Positions 1 through 5,940 of a stretch of DNA of 6,499 nt are shown piece by piece. The stretch is from Chitinophagaceae bacterium UBA2467. Its GTDB lineage: Bacteria > Bacteroidota > Bacteroidia > Chitinophagales > Chitinophagaceae. Below the pieces are notes generated by a model, which ran no database searches, was not told the origin of the DNA, and saw only the letters and a list, made by a program, of their open reading frames with translations. Made by a program: the position numbers and the translations under genes. The stretch spans positions 9,359 through 15,857 of the forward strand of contig DDPN01000117.1 of assembly GCA_002342205.1 (NCBI GenBank). The letters are read 5' to 3'. Position 1 is the first letter of the stretch, and each line of letters begins with the position of its first letter.

Positions 1-369
1 GCGCCCATAAACCAAATAGGAATGGCCTACCATCAATTGCTTCTGTACCCAATTGATTCCTTTAAACCAGGCTAATTCGATTATACCTGATTTGTCTTTT
101 AACTGCACTACAAATCGTTTACCGGCACGTTGTCCTACTACTTCTGTATGAAGCACAACTCCCGCAATTTGTGAAAAATCCATCTCTGCCTTTAGCCCAG
201 CAATCGAACTGATTTTTGTACGATCAATATATCGATAGGGAAAATGAAAAAGTAGATCCTCAAATGTATAAATCGCTAATTCCTTTTTGAGTAACTCAGC
301 ACGCAAAGGCCCCACACCTTTCAGAAATTCAATGGGACTTTGTAGTTTCATGCCGGTTGAAAAACTCAT
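1..369 (-). CDS. recG: ATP-dependent DNA helicase RecG, N-terminal part (cut by window edge)
   Basis: RecG is a cytoplasmic superfamily 2 helicase that remodels stalled replication forks and branch-migrates recombination intermediates. Only the first 123 residues are present; the helicase motor lies beyond the window. The visible part contains the conserved N-terminal segment IEFLKGVGPLRAELLKKE (about residues 13-30), then FHFPYRYIDRTK (about 41-52), the hallmark lead-in to the wedge domain, followed by the start of the OB-fold that grips the branch point (about 66-123, with LKDKSGIIELAWFKG). The frame stays open to the window edge. I used the ATG at 369; a second in-frame ATG at 351 (residue 7) would give MKLQSPIEFLKG and is about equally plausible, since neither has a clear Shine-Dalgarno site. 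The gene starts 7 bases after the stop of the membrane-protein gene, which suggests co-transcription. The identification is firm from these motifs; only the exact start is uncertain. Confidence 0.93.
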   Translation of the reverse strand, partial: MSFSTGMKLQSPIEFLKGVGPLRAELLKKELAIYTFEDLLFHFPYRYIDRTKISSIAGLKAEMDFSQIAGVVLHTEVVGQRAGKRFVVQLKDKSGIIELAWFKGINWVQKQLMVGHSYLVYGR

Positions 370-376
370 AGTGCGC

Positions 377-1420
377 TCACATTGTTTGGGAAGAAGATTT
401 GGATTGACTTGTGACAGCAGATAAAATTAGTGACGATTCAAAAGATAATAAAAGTCGAACCAGAACCGACTTTTTTTTGTAGAGTTGCCAACAGAAATAA
501 AAATATCTTCTTTGTTCGCCAATCGAATCTATAATTCGAAGCGTAATACTTTGCTCAATTTTTTTGGAAAGAACGCGGGTAAGTAATCGTAGCAAAAGAG
601 GAGACAACAGATAAACAAGCAACCCAATAATAAGAACACGAAGAAAAGTAACCAGTACCAGGGAAGAGGGCATTATGTACATTCCTACCAATAGCAATGC
701 TAAACCTAAAATTACCCAAGTGTTCTTTTTTGACATTTTCCTTTCGGTAGGTGAATCTGTTACAGGAACAGCAGCATCGGTAAAGAGCTTGAGCAATTCT
801 TCTTGTCTGGATAATGCACGTTGTGGCCACCGCCCAAACCAATATCCGATTAGTAAGCCAGCTAGCAAGTACAATACCAAATAGGTAACGACAATAGCCT
901 GCAAGCTAATTGGAAGAAAGGCGAATTGTAAATGCAATTCGTTGATCCAACTTGAAAAAGTGGCCCAAAAATCAGAACCAAAAAACAGATACAATACAAG
1001 AACTTTTTGGAAAGCGGTTTCCAATAAAGCCAACACCGAAAAAAGCAAAGCAGCAATACGAAAAGAAGGAATCAAACCAAAAAATAAATAGGCAGTAAAT
1101 CCCTGAAACAGCATAGCCACATAGGCTGTTGGAGGGGCCTGCGGACTCAATAAAAGTTTTACTGCCATTACAGCAAGAGTAGCTTTGATAAGATCGTTCG
1201 CAAAAAAACGAGTAGGCCGAGAAAGATTTCCACTAGACACAGCGGCTATAGTAATTAAACAAGCTACAGCGGCTCCTGCAATTACAATACCACGTAAGGG
1301 TACTTGCAACGCATGTAATACTCCTCCTAAAAAAGACTCCACAAAAGCCCAAAAAACTACAAGTCCCCAACAGGCAGGGTTAATATAATGATGCTGGTGA
1401 GTAGCAGATTGAACTGACAT
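377..1420 (-). CDS. Polytopic inner-membrane protein of unknown function, possible frameshift near its end
   Basis: I do not recognise this family with confidence. From the ATG at 1420 the protein has 347 residues. Hydrophobic segments lie at about residues 18-37, 43-63, 77-93, 98-115, 118-148 and 175-197; a hydrophilic, probably cytoplasmic linker (about 200-230, with RWPQRALSRQEE and a Lys-rich end) follows, then two more membrane segments (about 233-250 and 254-280). Six helices in roughly 200 residues, with GGVLHALQVPLRG after the first, recall ECF-transporter S components, but that is a weak guess and no ATPase partner is nearby. The open frame extends to a TTG at 1435, but the ATG at 1420 overlaps the mnmE stop (TAATG), as in translational coupling, so I prefer it. 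The last 50 or so residues are Ser-rich and unlike the rest, while another frame reads more naturally, so the true end may be 427 rather than 377 (see findings). Confidence 0.72.
   Translation of the reverse strand: MSVQSATHQHHYINPACWGLVVFWAFVESFLGGVLHALQVPLRGIVIAGAAVACLITIAAVSSGNLSRPTRFFANDLIKATLAVMAVKLLLSPQAPPTAYVAMLFQGFTAYLFFGLIPSFRIAALLFSVLALLETAFQKVLVLYLFFGSDFWATFSSWINELHLQFAFLPISLQAIVVTYLVLYLLAGLLIGYWFGRWPQRALSRQEELLKLFTDAAVPVTDSPTERKMSKKNTWVILGLALLLVGMYIMPSSLVLVTFLRVLIIGLLVYLLSPLLLRLLTRVLSKKIEQSITLRIIDSIGEQRRYFYFCWQLYKKKSVLVRLLLSFESSLILSAVTSQSKSSSQTM
450..474. other. Inverted repeat inside the 3' end of the membrane-protein gene
   Basis: An 8-bp perfect stem (AAAAGTCG at 450-457 and CGACTTTT at 467-474) with a 9-base loop is followed on the plus strand by a run of eight T (471-478), so it has the shape of a short intrinsic terminator for plus-strand transcription. 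No plus-strand gene is seen upstream, and only three of the eight pairs are G-C. On the minus strand, where the genes are, it lies inside the coding region in either possible reading frame and has an interrupted T tract (CTTTTATTATCTTTT). It may be chance or a weak antisense terminator. Confidence 0.3.
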
Positions 1421-2799
1421 TACTTTCCGATACAAAATTTACTAAATATATAATCCAGCTGATCTTCATTGGTAATTTCGCCCGTAATTTCTCCTAAGTA
1501 ATGGATACATAGACGAATTTCTAAGGCAATCAAATCACTAGGCAGTTTGTTTTCCAAACCTGACTGTGTATCCTGTAAGGCCTGCAAAACTTGCTGTAGC
1601 GCATGATAATGTCGGGCGTTGGTAACAATGGTGCTCTCTGTATTAATTTTTTCTTGTAACACACTATCTAACATTCTTTCTTTGAGCAAAGTGAGATGTT
1701 GTTGCTTTTTGGCAGACAAATAAAGTACTGATCCTAGTTCGGCCCATTTTTGATTGGCTTGTTCCCTATCAACTGTATCCAATTTATTGGCGACCAGTAA
1801 AAAATGCCAACCTTGTTTTTCTGCTTCTTGTTTCCACTCACGTACAGTAGACACATCTTCATTCACATCAAATACATACAGAATGAGCTGGGCAGTCCGC
1901 ATTTTTTCTAAGCTTCGCTCTATTCCAACCAATTCAAGTTGATCGTCAGTATGCGCTCGAATGCCTGCTGTATCAATCAGACGAAATAAAATACCATCAA
2001 TATTTAATACTTCCTCAATTGTATCTCGAGTGGTTCCTGCGATTTCACTTACAATAGCTCGATTTTCATTCAATAAACTATTAAGCAACGTACTTTTCCC
2101 AGCATTTGGTTTTCCTACAATAGCCACACTCACTCCATTACGAATTACATTTCCTAATCGGAAAGAATCGATTAGGATAGTTGTAGATTTTTTTAGCTGT
2201 GCCAGTAATTGTTGTAATTGCGTTCGATCCACAAACTCCACATCCTCTTGTGAAAAATCAAGCTCCAGTTCCAATAATGCAGAAAACTGCAGCAGTTGTT
2301 CTCTTAACTGTTTTAACTCCAACGAAAATCCACCACGCACCCCATGTAAGGCAGCCTGTTGTGCAGCAGCTGTGCTGGAGGCAATCAAATCGGCAACTGA
2401 CTCCGCTTGTGTAAGATCCAGTTTTCCATTTAGAAATGCACGTTGTGTAAACTCGCCTGGCTTGGCCAACCGCGCACCCTGTTGTATAAAAGCTGCTATT
2501 AGCTGCTGTTGAATAAAAGGAGAACCATGACAACTAATCTCTACCACATCTTCGCCTGTATAGGAACGAGGGGACTTAAAAAGCGTTACCACTACTTCGT
2601 CTAGCGGCTTTTCATTGACAGTAATCAACCCTACATGAACAGTATGTGAGGCTTGCTCTTCGAGATTTTTGGAGGGGAATACCGCATTAACAAATGATAT
2701 CGCTTTTTTACCACTTACGCGTATCACGCCAATGGCACCCACGCCGGGGGGAGTCGCCAACGCCACAATCGTATCATCCCATCCAGTTACTTGATGCAT
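1420..2799 (-). CDS. mnmE: tRNA uridine-5-carboxymethylaminomethyl(34) synthesis GTPase MnmE
   Basis: MnmE (TrmE) works with MnmG (GidA) in the cytoplasm to install the (carboxymethyl)aminomethyl group at C5 of wobble uridine 34 in certain tRNAs, using GTP hydrolysis and a folate-derived one-carbon unit. The 459 residues match the family's usual length. The N-terminal tetrahydrofolate-binding domain opens with DTIVALATPPGVGAIGVIRVSG (about 9-30) and includes GEFTQRAFLNGKLDLTQAES (115-134). The G domain inserted in the helical domain carries all motifs: P-loop GKPNAGKS (229-236), TTRD (256-259), DTAG (276-279), NKLD (338-341) and SAK (362-364). The C-terminus is the family signature FSKFCIGK with the conserved Cys456. 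The ATG start gives the expected N-terminus with no extension. A -7-like promoter element lies just upstream, and the stop overlaps the next gene's ATG. MnmG is not in the window. Identification is very secure. Confidence 0.98.
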   Translation of the reverse strand: MHQVTGWDDTIVALATPPGVGAIGVIRVSGKKAISFVNAVFPSKNLEEQASHTVHVGLITVNEKPLDEVVVTLFKSPRSYTGEDVVEISCHGSPFIQQQLIAAFIQQGARLAKPGEFTQRAFLNGKLDLTQAESVADLIASSTAAAQQAALHGVRGGFSLELKQLREQLLQFSALLELELDFSQEDVEFVDRTQLQQLLAQLKKSTTILIDSFRLGNVIRNGVSVAIVGKPNAGKSTLLNSLLNENRAIVSEIAGTTRDTIEEVLNIDGILFRLIDTAGIRAHTDDQLELVGIERSLEKMRTAQLILYVFDVNEDVSTVREWKQEAEKQGWHFLLVANKLDTVDREQANQKWAELGSVLYLSAKKQQHLTLLKERMLDSVLQEKINTESTIVTNARHYHALQQVLQALQDTQSGLENKLPSDLIALEIRLCIHYLGEITGEITNEDQLDYIFSKFCIGK

Positions 2800-2803
2800 G
2801 CGG

Positions 2804-2811
2804 CAAAATTA
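2804..2811 (-). promoter_or_regulatory. Candidate Bacteroidota -7 promoter element for mnmE
   Basis: Read on the minus strand this is TAATTTTG, an exact match to the Bacteroidota sigma-A -7 consensus TAnnTTTG. It ends only four bases before the mnmE ATG. The -33 element (TTTG about 20 bases upstream) is not clear: that position holds the T run of the preceding terminator. If real, transcription would begin at or within a few bases of the ATG, giving a leaderless or nearly leaderless mRNA. The position between a terminator and a gene start supports the call, but an 8-base degenerate match in AT-rich DNA can arise by chance. Confidence 0.45.
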
Positions 2812-2833
2812 ACGGAAAGGGACAGGGAGGGAT

Positions 2834-2865
2834 AAAAAAAGTCCCCTCTTGTTGGGAGGGGACTT
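2834..2865 (-). terminator. Rho-independent terminator after tonB
   Basis: On the minus strand, 21 bases past the tonB stop, a perfect 10-bp stem (AAGTCCCCTC at 2865-2856, GAGGGGACTT at 2848-2839) with a 7-base loop CCAACAA is followed by a T run (2840-2834, seven T, two of which also pair in the stem). The G-C-rich stem with U tract is a textbook intrinsic terminator and separates the Ton operon from mnmE. The A residues before the stem could let it act weakly on the plus strand too, but no plus-strand gene is seen. Confidence 0.88.
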
Positions 2866-2886
2866 CAAATACATAGTTAGCTAAGC

Positions 2887-3708
2887 TTATTCTGACTCAA
2901 CTCGGAATGTAATGGGTTGTTTGCGGTAGGCTTTTACCTGACGACCATTTTGAATGGCAGGGTTCCATTTAGGACCCTTTTTAATCACGCGCATCGCTTC
3001 TTCTTCCATACCATACCCGTGATTAGTCAAAGAACGAACGTCAGAAATATTACCTTCTTTGTCCACAACAAATTGAACTACTACTGTGTAAGTACCTTCT
3101 GGCGCTCCATTATCAGTAGCAACTTGTCCATTTGCATTACGCTCCAGATATTGACGCCATTTACTATCTCCACCAGGGAAGCTGGCTTCAATTTCAACTT
3201 TATCAAAGATCTTGTTGTCATCGATTTTTTCTTCTACAATCTGCTTACCGTTATCGATGTCGGTGGGAGCTGCAATACCATCATCTTTGATACCTTCCAC
3301 GTTTACTACATCGATCTTAGCCTCTTTCAATTCTTCCTGTGGTGGAGGTGGTTTTTCAACCTCTTCATCTTTTTTGATAACAGGAGGGGTAAACTGTTTC
3401 ATCTCCACTTTAGGCGGCTCCTGTTTTGGCGGAGGTGGCGGTGGAGGTGGCGGGGGTTCTTTTTCTTCTTGCTTCACATCTTGCAAAGTCATTTCATTGA
3501 TCTTCACTTTTGTGTCATCCTTGCCTCCCAATGTGCGATTCAAGAATGAGATCAATAATATCAACCCGGCAATTGAAGCGGTGATAATCAGCGCACGCTT
3601 GATTCGCTGATTATAAGTTTTACGCAGATAATAGGCGCCGTATTCCTTATTTCTTCCCTCGAATACGATGTCAAGCAGATCTGCAGATAATATTTTGTTT
3701 GCTTCCAT
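2887..3708 (-). CDS. tonB: Energy transducer TonB
   Basis: TonB spans the periplasm and passes the ExbB/ExbD motor's energy to TonB-dependent outer-membrane receptors. The 273 residues run in the expected order. A cytoplasmic N-terminus of about 37 residues contains DIVFEGRNKEYGAYYLRKTY (13-32), characteristic of Bacteroidota TonB and absent from E. coli TonB. A single membrane anchor follows at about 38-57. The periplasmic part has ten consecutive prolines (85-94) and further PP and Lys/Glu-rich stretches (to about 125). The C-terminal TonB domain spans about 170-273, with ASFPGG (175-180), TYTVVVQFVVDKEGNISDV (206-224), the helix GYGMEEEAMRVIKKGPKWNPA (231-251) and the last strand KQPITFRV. 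It is the last gene of the cluster, 20 bases after exbD-2 and followed by a terminator. The anchored topology and motor neighbours mark it as the partner of this ExbBD set; which receptors it serves cannot be told here. Confidence 0.96.
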   Translation of the reverse strand: MEANKILSADLLDIVFEGRNKEYGAYYLRKTYNQRIKRALIITASIAGLILLISFLNRTLGGKDDTKVKINEMTLQDVKQEEKEPPPPPPPPPPKQEPPKVEMKQFTPPVIKKDEEVEKPPPPQEELKEAKIDVVNVEGIKDDGIAAPTDIDNGKQIVEEKIDDNKIFDKVEIEASFPGGDSKWRQYLERNANGQVATDNGAPEGTYTVVVQFVVDKEGNISDVRSLTNHGYGMEEEAMRVIKKGPKWNPAIQNGRQVKAYRKQPITFRVESE

Positions 3709-3728
3709 GCTCTCTTTTTTGATAGGTT

Positions 3729-4355
3729 CTATTTGATGCCGTTAGACTCTTCGGTCTTTTTGATCAATTCATATTCAACATCTGCAATTTTAACCATCGC
3801 GTAGGTACGAACCTGATTAATCGTCATTTCGTCCAGTATGTCTACCGTATTACGATAGGTTGCATCGTTGCTGGGTTTAATAATGACCACAAAATCCTTG
3901 TCAGCACAGTTGCTGATAGGCTTACCCTCTGCCTTAGCTTTAGCTTCACAGGCGGGGTCAGGACGCTGATAATAACGGTCCATCACTTCTTTCTTTTTGT
4001 TTACGATGATGTCCCTTATTCCTTTAAACGTTGTTTGCTTGAAATTATTACCTGTAGCATCTACCACAAGTTTACCCTCGTAATAATAGACCTGGTCAGC
4101 TTTTCCCAGCATTATCGTCAATACAGAAGACTCTTTAACCTCCGTTTGATCTTCCTGCTTTTTGATATCCTTGGGCATGTTGAGGTCCAGCGTCGTAGGC
4201 GAACTCATGGTTGCAGTGAATACGAAAAAGGTGATCAGTAGAAAGCCCAGGTCCACCATTGGGGTCATGTCAACGCGCGTAGAGAGTTTCTTCGCTTTCT
4301 TGACGCCCGGGCCTTTCTTACCACCCTGTTCCGAACTGGTATCTATACTTGCCAT
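3729..4355 (-). CDS. exbD: Biopolymer transporter ExbD, second paralogue (TolR/ExbD family)
   Basis: ExbD/TolR proteins sit as single-span subunits in the pore of the ExbB pentamer and couple proton flow to TonB. This one has 208 residues. A Lys-rich cytoplasmic N-terminus (1-28) leads into VDMTPMVDLGFLLITFFVFT (28-47), the family signature at the start of the only membrane helix; Asp35 matches the proton-carrying aspartate (Asp25 in E. coli ExbD). The rest is periplasmic. It is longer than E. coli ExbD (141 residues), with extra sequence at about 86-150, and carries two cysteines, Cys136 and Cys150, just before the conserved-looking strand DFVVIIKPSNDATYRNTVDILDEM (about 154-177). It follows exbD-1 by 26 bases and precedes tonB by 20, so it is clearly in the same operon. 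The two ExbD copies differ greatly outside the membrane signature, so they are unlikely to be a recent duplication. Confidence 0.95.
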   Translation of the reverse strand: MASIDTSSEQGGKKGPGVKKAKKLSTRVDMTPMVDLGFLLITFFVFTATMSSPTTLDLNMPKDIKKQEDQTEVKESSVLTIMLGKADQVYYYEGKLVVDATGNNFKQTTFKGIRDIIVNKKKEVMDRYYQRPDPACEAKAKAEGKPISNCADKDFVVIIKPSNDATYRNTVDILDEMTINQVRTYAMVKIADVEYELIKKTEESNGIK

Positions 4356-4381
4356 AATTCAGTGTAGTTAGATAATGATTA

Positions 4382-5035
4382 TTATTTCTTGCTTTGCTCT
4401 GCTTTGTATAACTCAGTACCTGGAGGAACGTCATCTAATGAGGTTACCAGGTTGTACTTGAACTCTTCATTTTTCTTGAGAGCCTGTACCACCGCAAAGA
4501 AGGTTGGATATTTAGATAGTCCATCTCCTTTGATGAGGTAGTTGAGTTTTTCTCCAGCAAACGCTTTCTTGGCTTCTTGAATCCACCAAACAAGTTGATT
4601 ATTCAGTGTATCCGTAACGGGGATTCCTGGCTGACTCAACTTGGCCTGGTCTTTAAAATCAGTAGCCAACAATTGTTTCAGATTACCAAATGGAACTCCA
4701 ACCAAGAAGGTCTTTCTAAAGTTGGCCATTTCAGCATTGGTCAATCCCAGGTTTTGAGTGGTATTGATTCCTTGAATGATGGCATCAAATTTAGAAGGGT
4801 CCTTATCTGATAATACAGTAAAGTATACACGATTGGCAGAATCAATGGAAATCATCACGGCATTATTCTCCGGCAGATTTTGTGAAAGCACAGATCCTGG
4901 TGTTGTGATTTCAACAGGCTCTGGTGGTTTGAATTTGGTCGCCATGATGAAAAAGGAAAGAATCAGGAACGCGATATCCACAAAGGGAGTCATATCGGTA
5001 TCCGTGCTCTTTCTGGCTATCTTGGCACTTGGCAT
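4382..5035 (-). CDS. exbD: Biopolymer transporter ExbD, first paralogue (TolR/ExbD family)
   Basis: This is the first of two ExbD subunits of the Ton motor, a single-pass inner-membrane protein with a periplasmic C-terminal domain. The 217 residues begin with a short basic cytoplasmic tail, then TDTDMTPFVDIAFLILSFFIMATKF (11-35), the ExbD signature and membrane helix; Asp20 is at the place of the essential proton-binding aspartate. The periplasmic part starts with KPPEPVEITTPGS and a strand-like segment NAVMISIDSANRVYF, typical of the family. A long insert follows (about 75-160, including FRKTFLVGVPFGNLKQLL and WWIQEAKKAFAGEKLNY) before IKGDGLSKYPTFFAVVQALKKN (168-189), equivalent to the C-terminal helix region of ExbD. 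It starts 53 bases after exbB and lacks cysteines, unlike exbD-2. No good Shine-Dalgarno site precedes the ATG, as is usual in this phylum. Family assignment is firm; division of labour between the two copies is not known. Confidence 0.95.
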   Translation of the reverse strand: MPSAKIARKSTDTDMTPFVDIAFLILSFFIMATKFKPPEPVEITTPGSVLSQNLPENNAVMISIDSANRVYFTVLSDKDPSKFDAIIQGINTTQNLGLTNAEMANFRKTFLVGVPFGNLKQLLATDFKDQAKLSQPGIPVTDTLNNQLVWWIQEAKKAFAGEKLNYLIKGDGLSKYPTFFAVVQALKKNEEFKYNLVTSLDDVPPGTELYKAEQSKK

Positions 5036-5088
5036 GATAAATGAATTTTTACTTGATAAATCAATTACTCAATAAGTTAGGCTTCTTT

Positions 5089-5940
5089 TTATTTGTATTG
5101 AGAAGCAAAGCTTTGTGTCAGAGTAAAACCTGATTCATCTATACCATGTGTGATTGAGTCGATCTTTGTAGTAAAGGCATTATACAATATCAACGCGATA
5201 GCAGAGGTACCAATACCTAATGCTGTGTTATATAGGGCCTCAGAGATACCCACCGCAAGGTCGGCAGCTGCTCCACCACCCCCTTCTTCTCCTAGGGCAG
5301 CAAATGAACGAATCATTCCCATTACCGTTCCTAACAAGGCGATCAATGTACCTACAGAAGTAATAGTAGATAAGAACACCAAGTTCTTTTGTAGCATGGG
5401 GAGCTCTAATGCAGTAGCTTCTTCTACTTCTTTTTGAATAGCCGCTACTTTTTGCTCTGTAGAAAGACCACCTTCGTTGATCATTTCTTTGTAACGACGC
5501 AAACCTGCTTTCATTACATTACTTACAGAACCACTTTGCTTGTCGCATTCTGCTAAGGCAGCATCTACGTTTTTGTTAGCTAATTGGAATTGAATCTTGC
5601 GGATAAAATCAGCAATAGATCCATTCCCTAATGCACGACGGATAGTTAGGTAACGCTCAATAGAGAATACCACCACCATCAAAAACATTCCAATCAGCAG
5701 AGGAACGATAATACCTCCCTCGTAGATACGGTGGAATGCATCTTTAGGTCCTTTGTGAGAAGGCCAGAATCCGCCATTCAAATCTGGTTCATTGAATCCA
5801 TCAGCATTTCCCATCATGTAACGCCAGATCGCATAACCAGCGATGATACACACTACGGGTGCAAGCCAGGAGATTAAATTTTTGTCCTGTTTTGCCTGTA
5901 CAGAAGTTGCTTTGGTTGCAGTTGGTTTAGTCTCTGCCAT
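5089..5940 (-). CDS. exbB: MotA/TolQ/ExbB proton channel family protein (ExbB)
   Basis: ExbB forms the pentameric inner-membrane stator/channel of the Ton motor and houses the ExbD helices. The 283 residues show a Lys/Thr-rich cytoplasmic tail, a first helix at about 24-42 (SWLAPVVCIIAGYAIWRYMM), a short periplasmic loop (43-75, Gly/Trp/Pro-rich), a second helix at 76-95 (GGIIVPLLIGMFLMVVVFSI) ending in ERYLTIRRA, and a long cytoplasmic helical region (about 100-185). The two conserved channel helices follow: LVFLSTITSVGTLIALLGTVMGMIRSF (187-213) and ISEALYNTALGIGTSAIALILYN (232-254), joined by a Gly/Ala-rich loop. The LLGTVMGMI and TALGIGTSAIA motifs are diagnostic of MotA/TolQ/ExbB. There is one helix more than in E. 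coli ExbB, so the N-terminus should be cytoplasmic. As first gene of the cluster, its upstream region should hold the operon promoter. TolQ is the alternative, but a tonB downstream favours ExbB. Confidence 0.95.
   Translation of the reverse strand: MAETKPTATKATSVQAKQDKNLISWLAPVVCIIAGYAIWRYMMGNADGFNEPDLNGGFWPSHKGPKDAFHRIYEGGIIVPLLIGMFLMVVVFSIERYLTIRRALGNGSIADFIRKIQFQLANKNVDAALAECDKQSGSVSNVMKAGLRRYKEMINEGGLSTEQKVAAIQKEVEEATALELPMLQKNLVFLSTITSVGTLIALLGTVMGMIRSFAALGEEGGGGAAADLAVGISEALYNTALGIGTSAIALILYNAFTTKIDSITHGIDESGFTLTQSFASQYK

Noticed and set aside
450..478. Terminator-like hairpin with eight T on the plus strand
   Set aside because: It points against all genes in the window and lies inside coding sequence, so I list it only as an inverted repeat and not as a terminator.
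560..566. A7 tract (minus strand) as a programmed frameshift site for the membrane-protein gene
   Set aside because: A shift there into the alternative frame would meet the TAG at 531-529 at once, so this tract cannot account for the alternative C-terminus.
675..884. Plus-strand open frame of 69 codons
   Set aside because: It lies wholly inside the minus-strand membrane-protein gene, has no family signature and no promoter or ribosome binding site; it is a shadow frame.
1961..2512. Plus-strand open frame of 183 codons opposite mnmE
   Set aside because: Its product is Ser/Cys/Asn-rich with no recognisable domain, and the minus strand here encodes the full set of MnmE motifs. It is the usual by-product of codon bias on the antisense strand.
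2917..3549. Plus-strand open frame of 210 codons opposite tonB, rich in Phe, Arg and Trp
   Set aside because: The WRRWRWRWRG-like tract is simply the antisense of the poly-proline codons of TonB. No start context or homology supports it.
3212..3610. Plus-strand open frame of 132 codons with a poly-glycine run
   Set aside because: The glycines are again the antisense of the TonB proline tract; it overlaps another shadow frame and lacks any domain.
5042..5088. Short inverted repeats (such as TTGAT/ATCAA) between exbB and exbD-1
   Set aside because: Five-base pairing in AT-rich DNA is expected by chance, and there is no G-C stem or T run to suggest an internal terminator.
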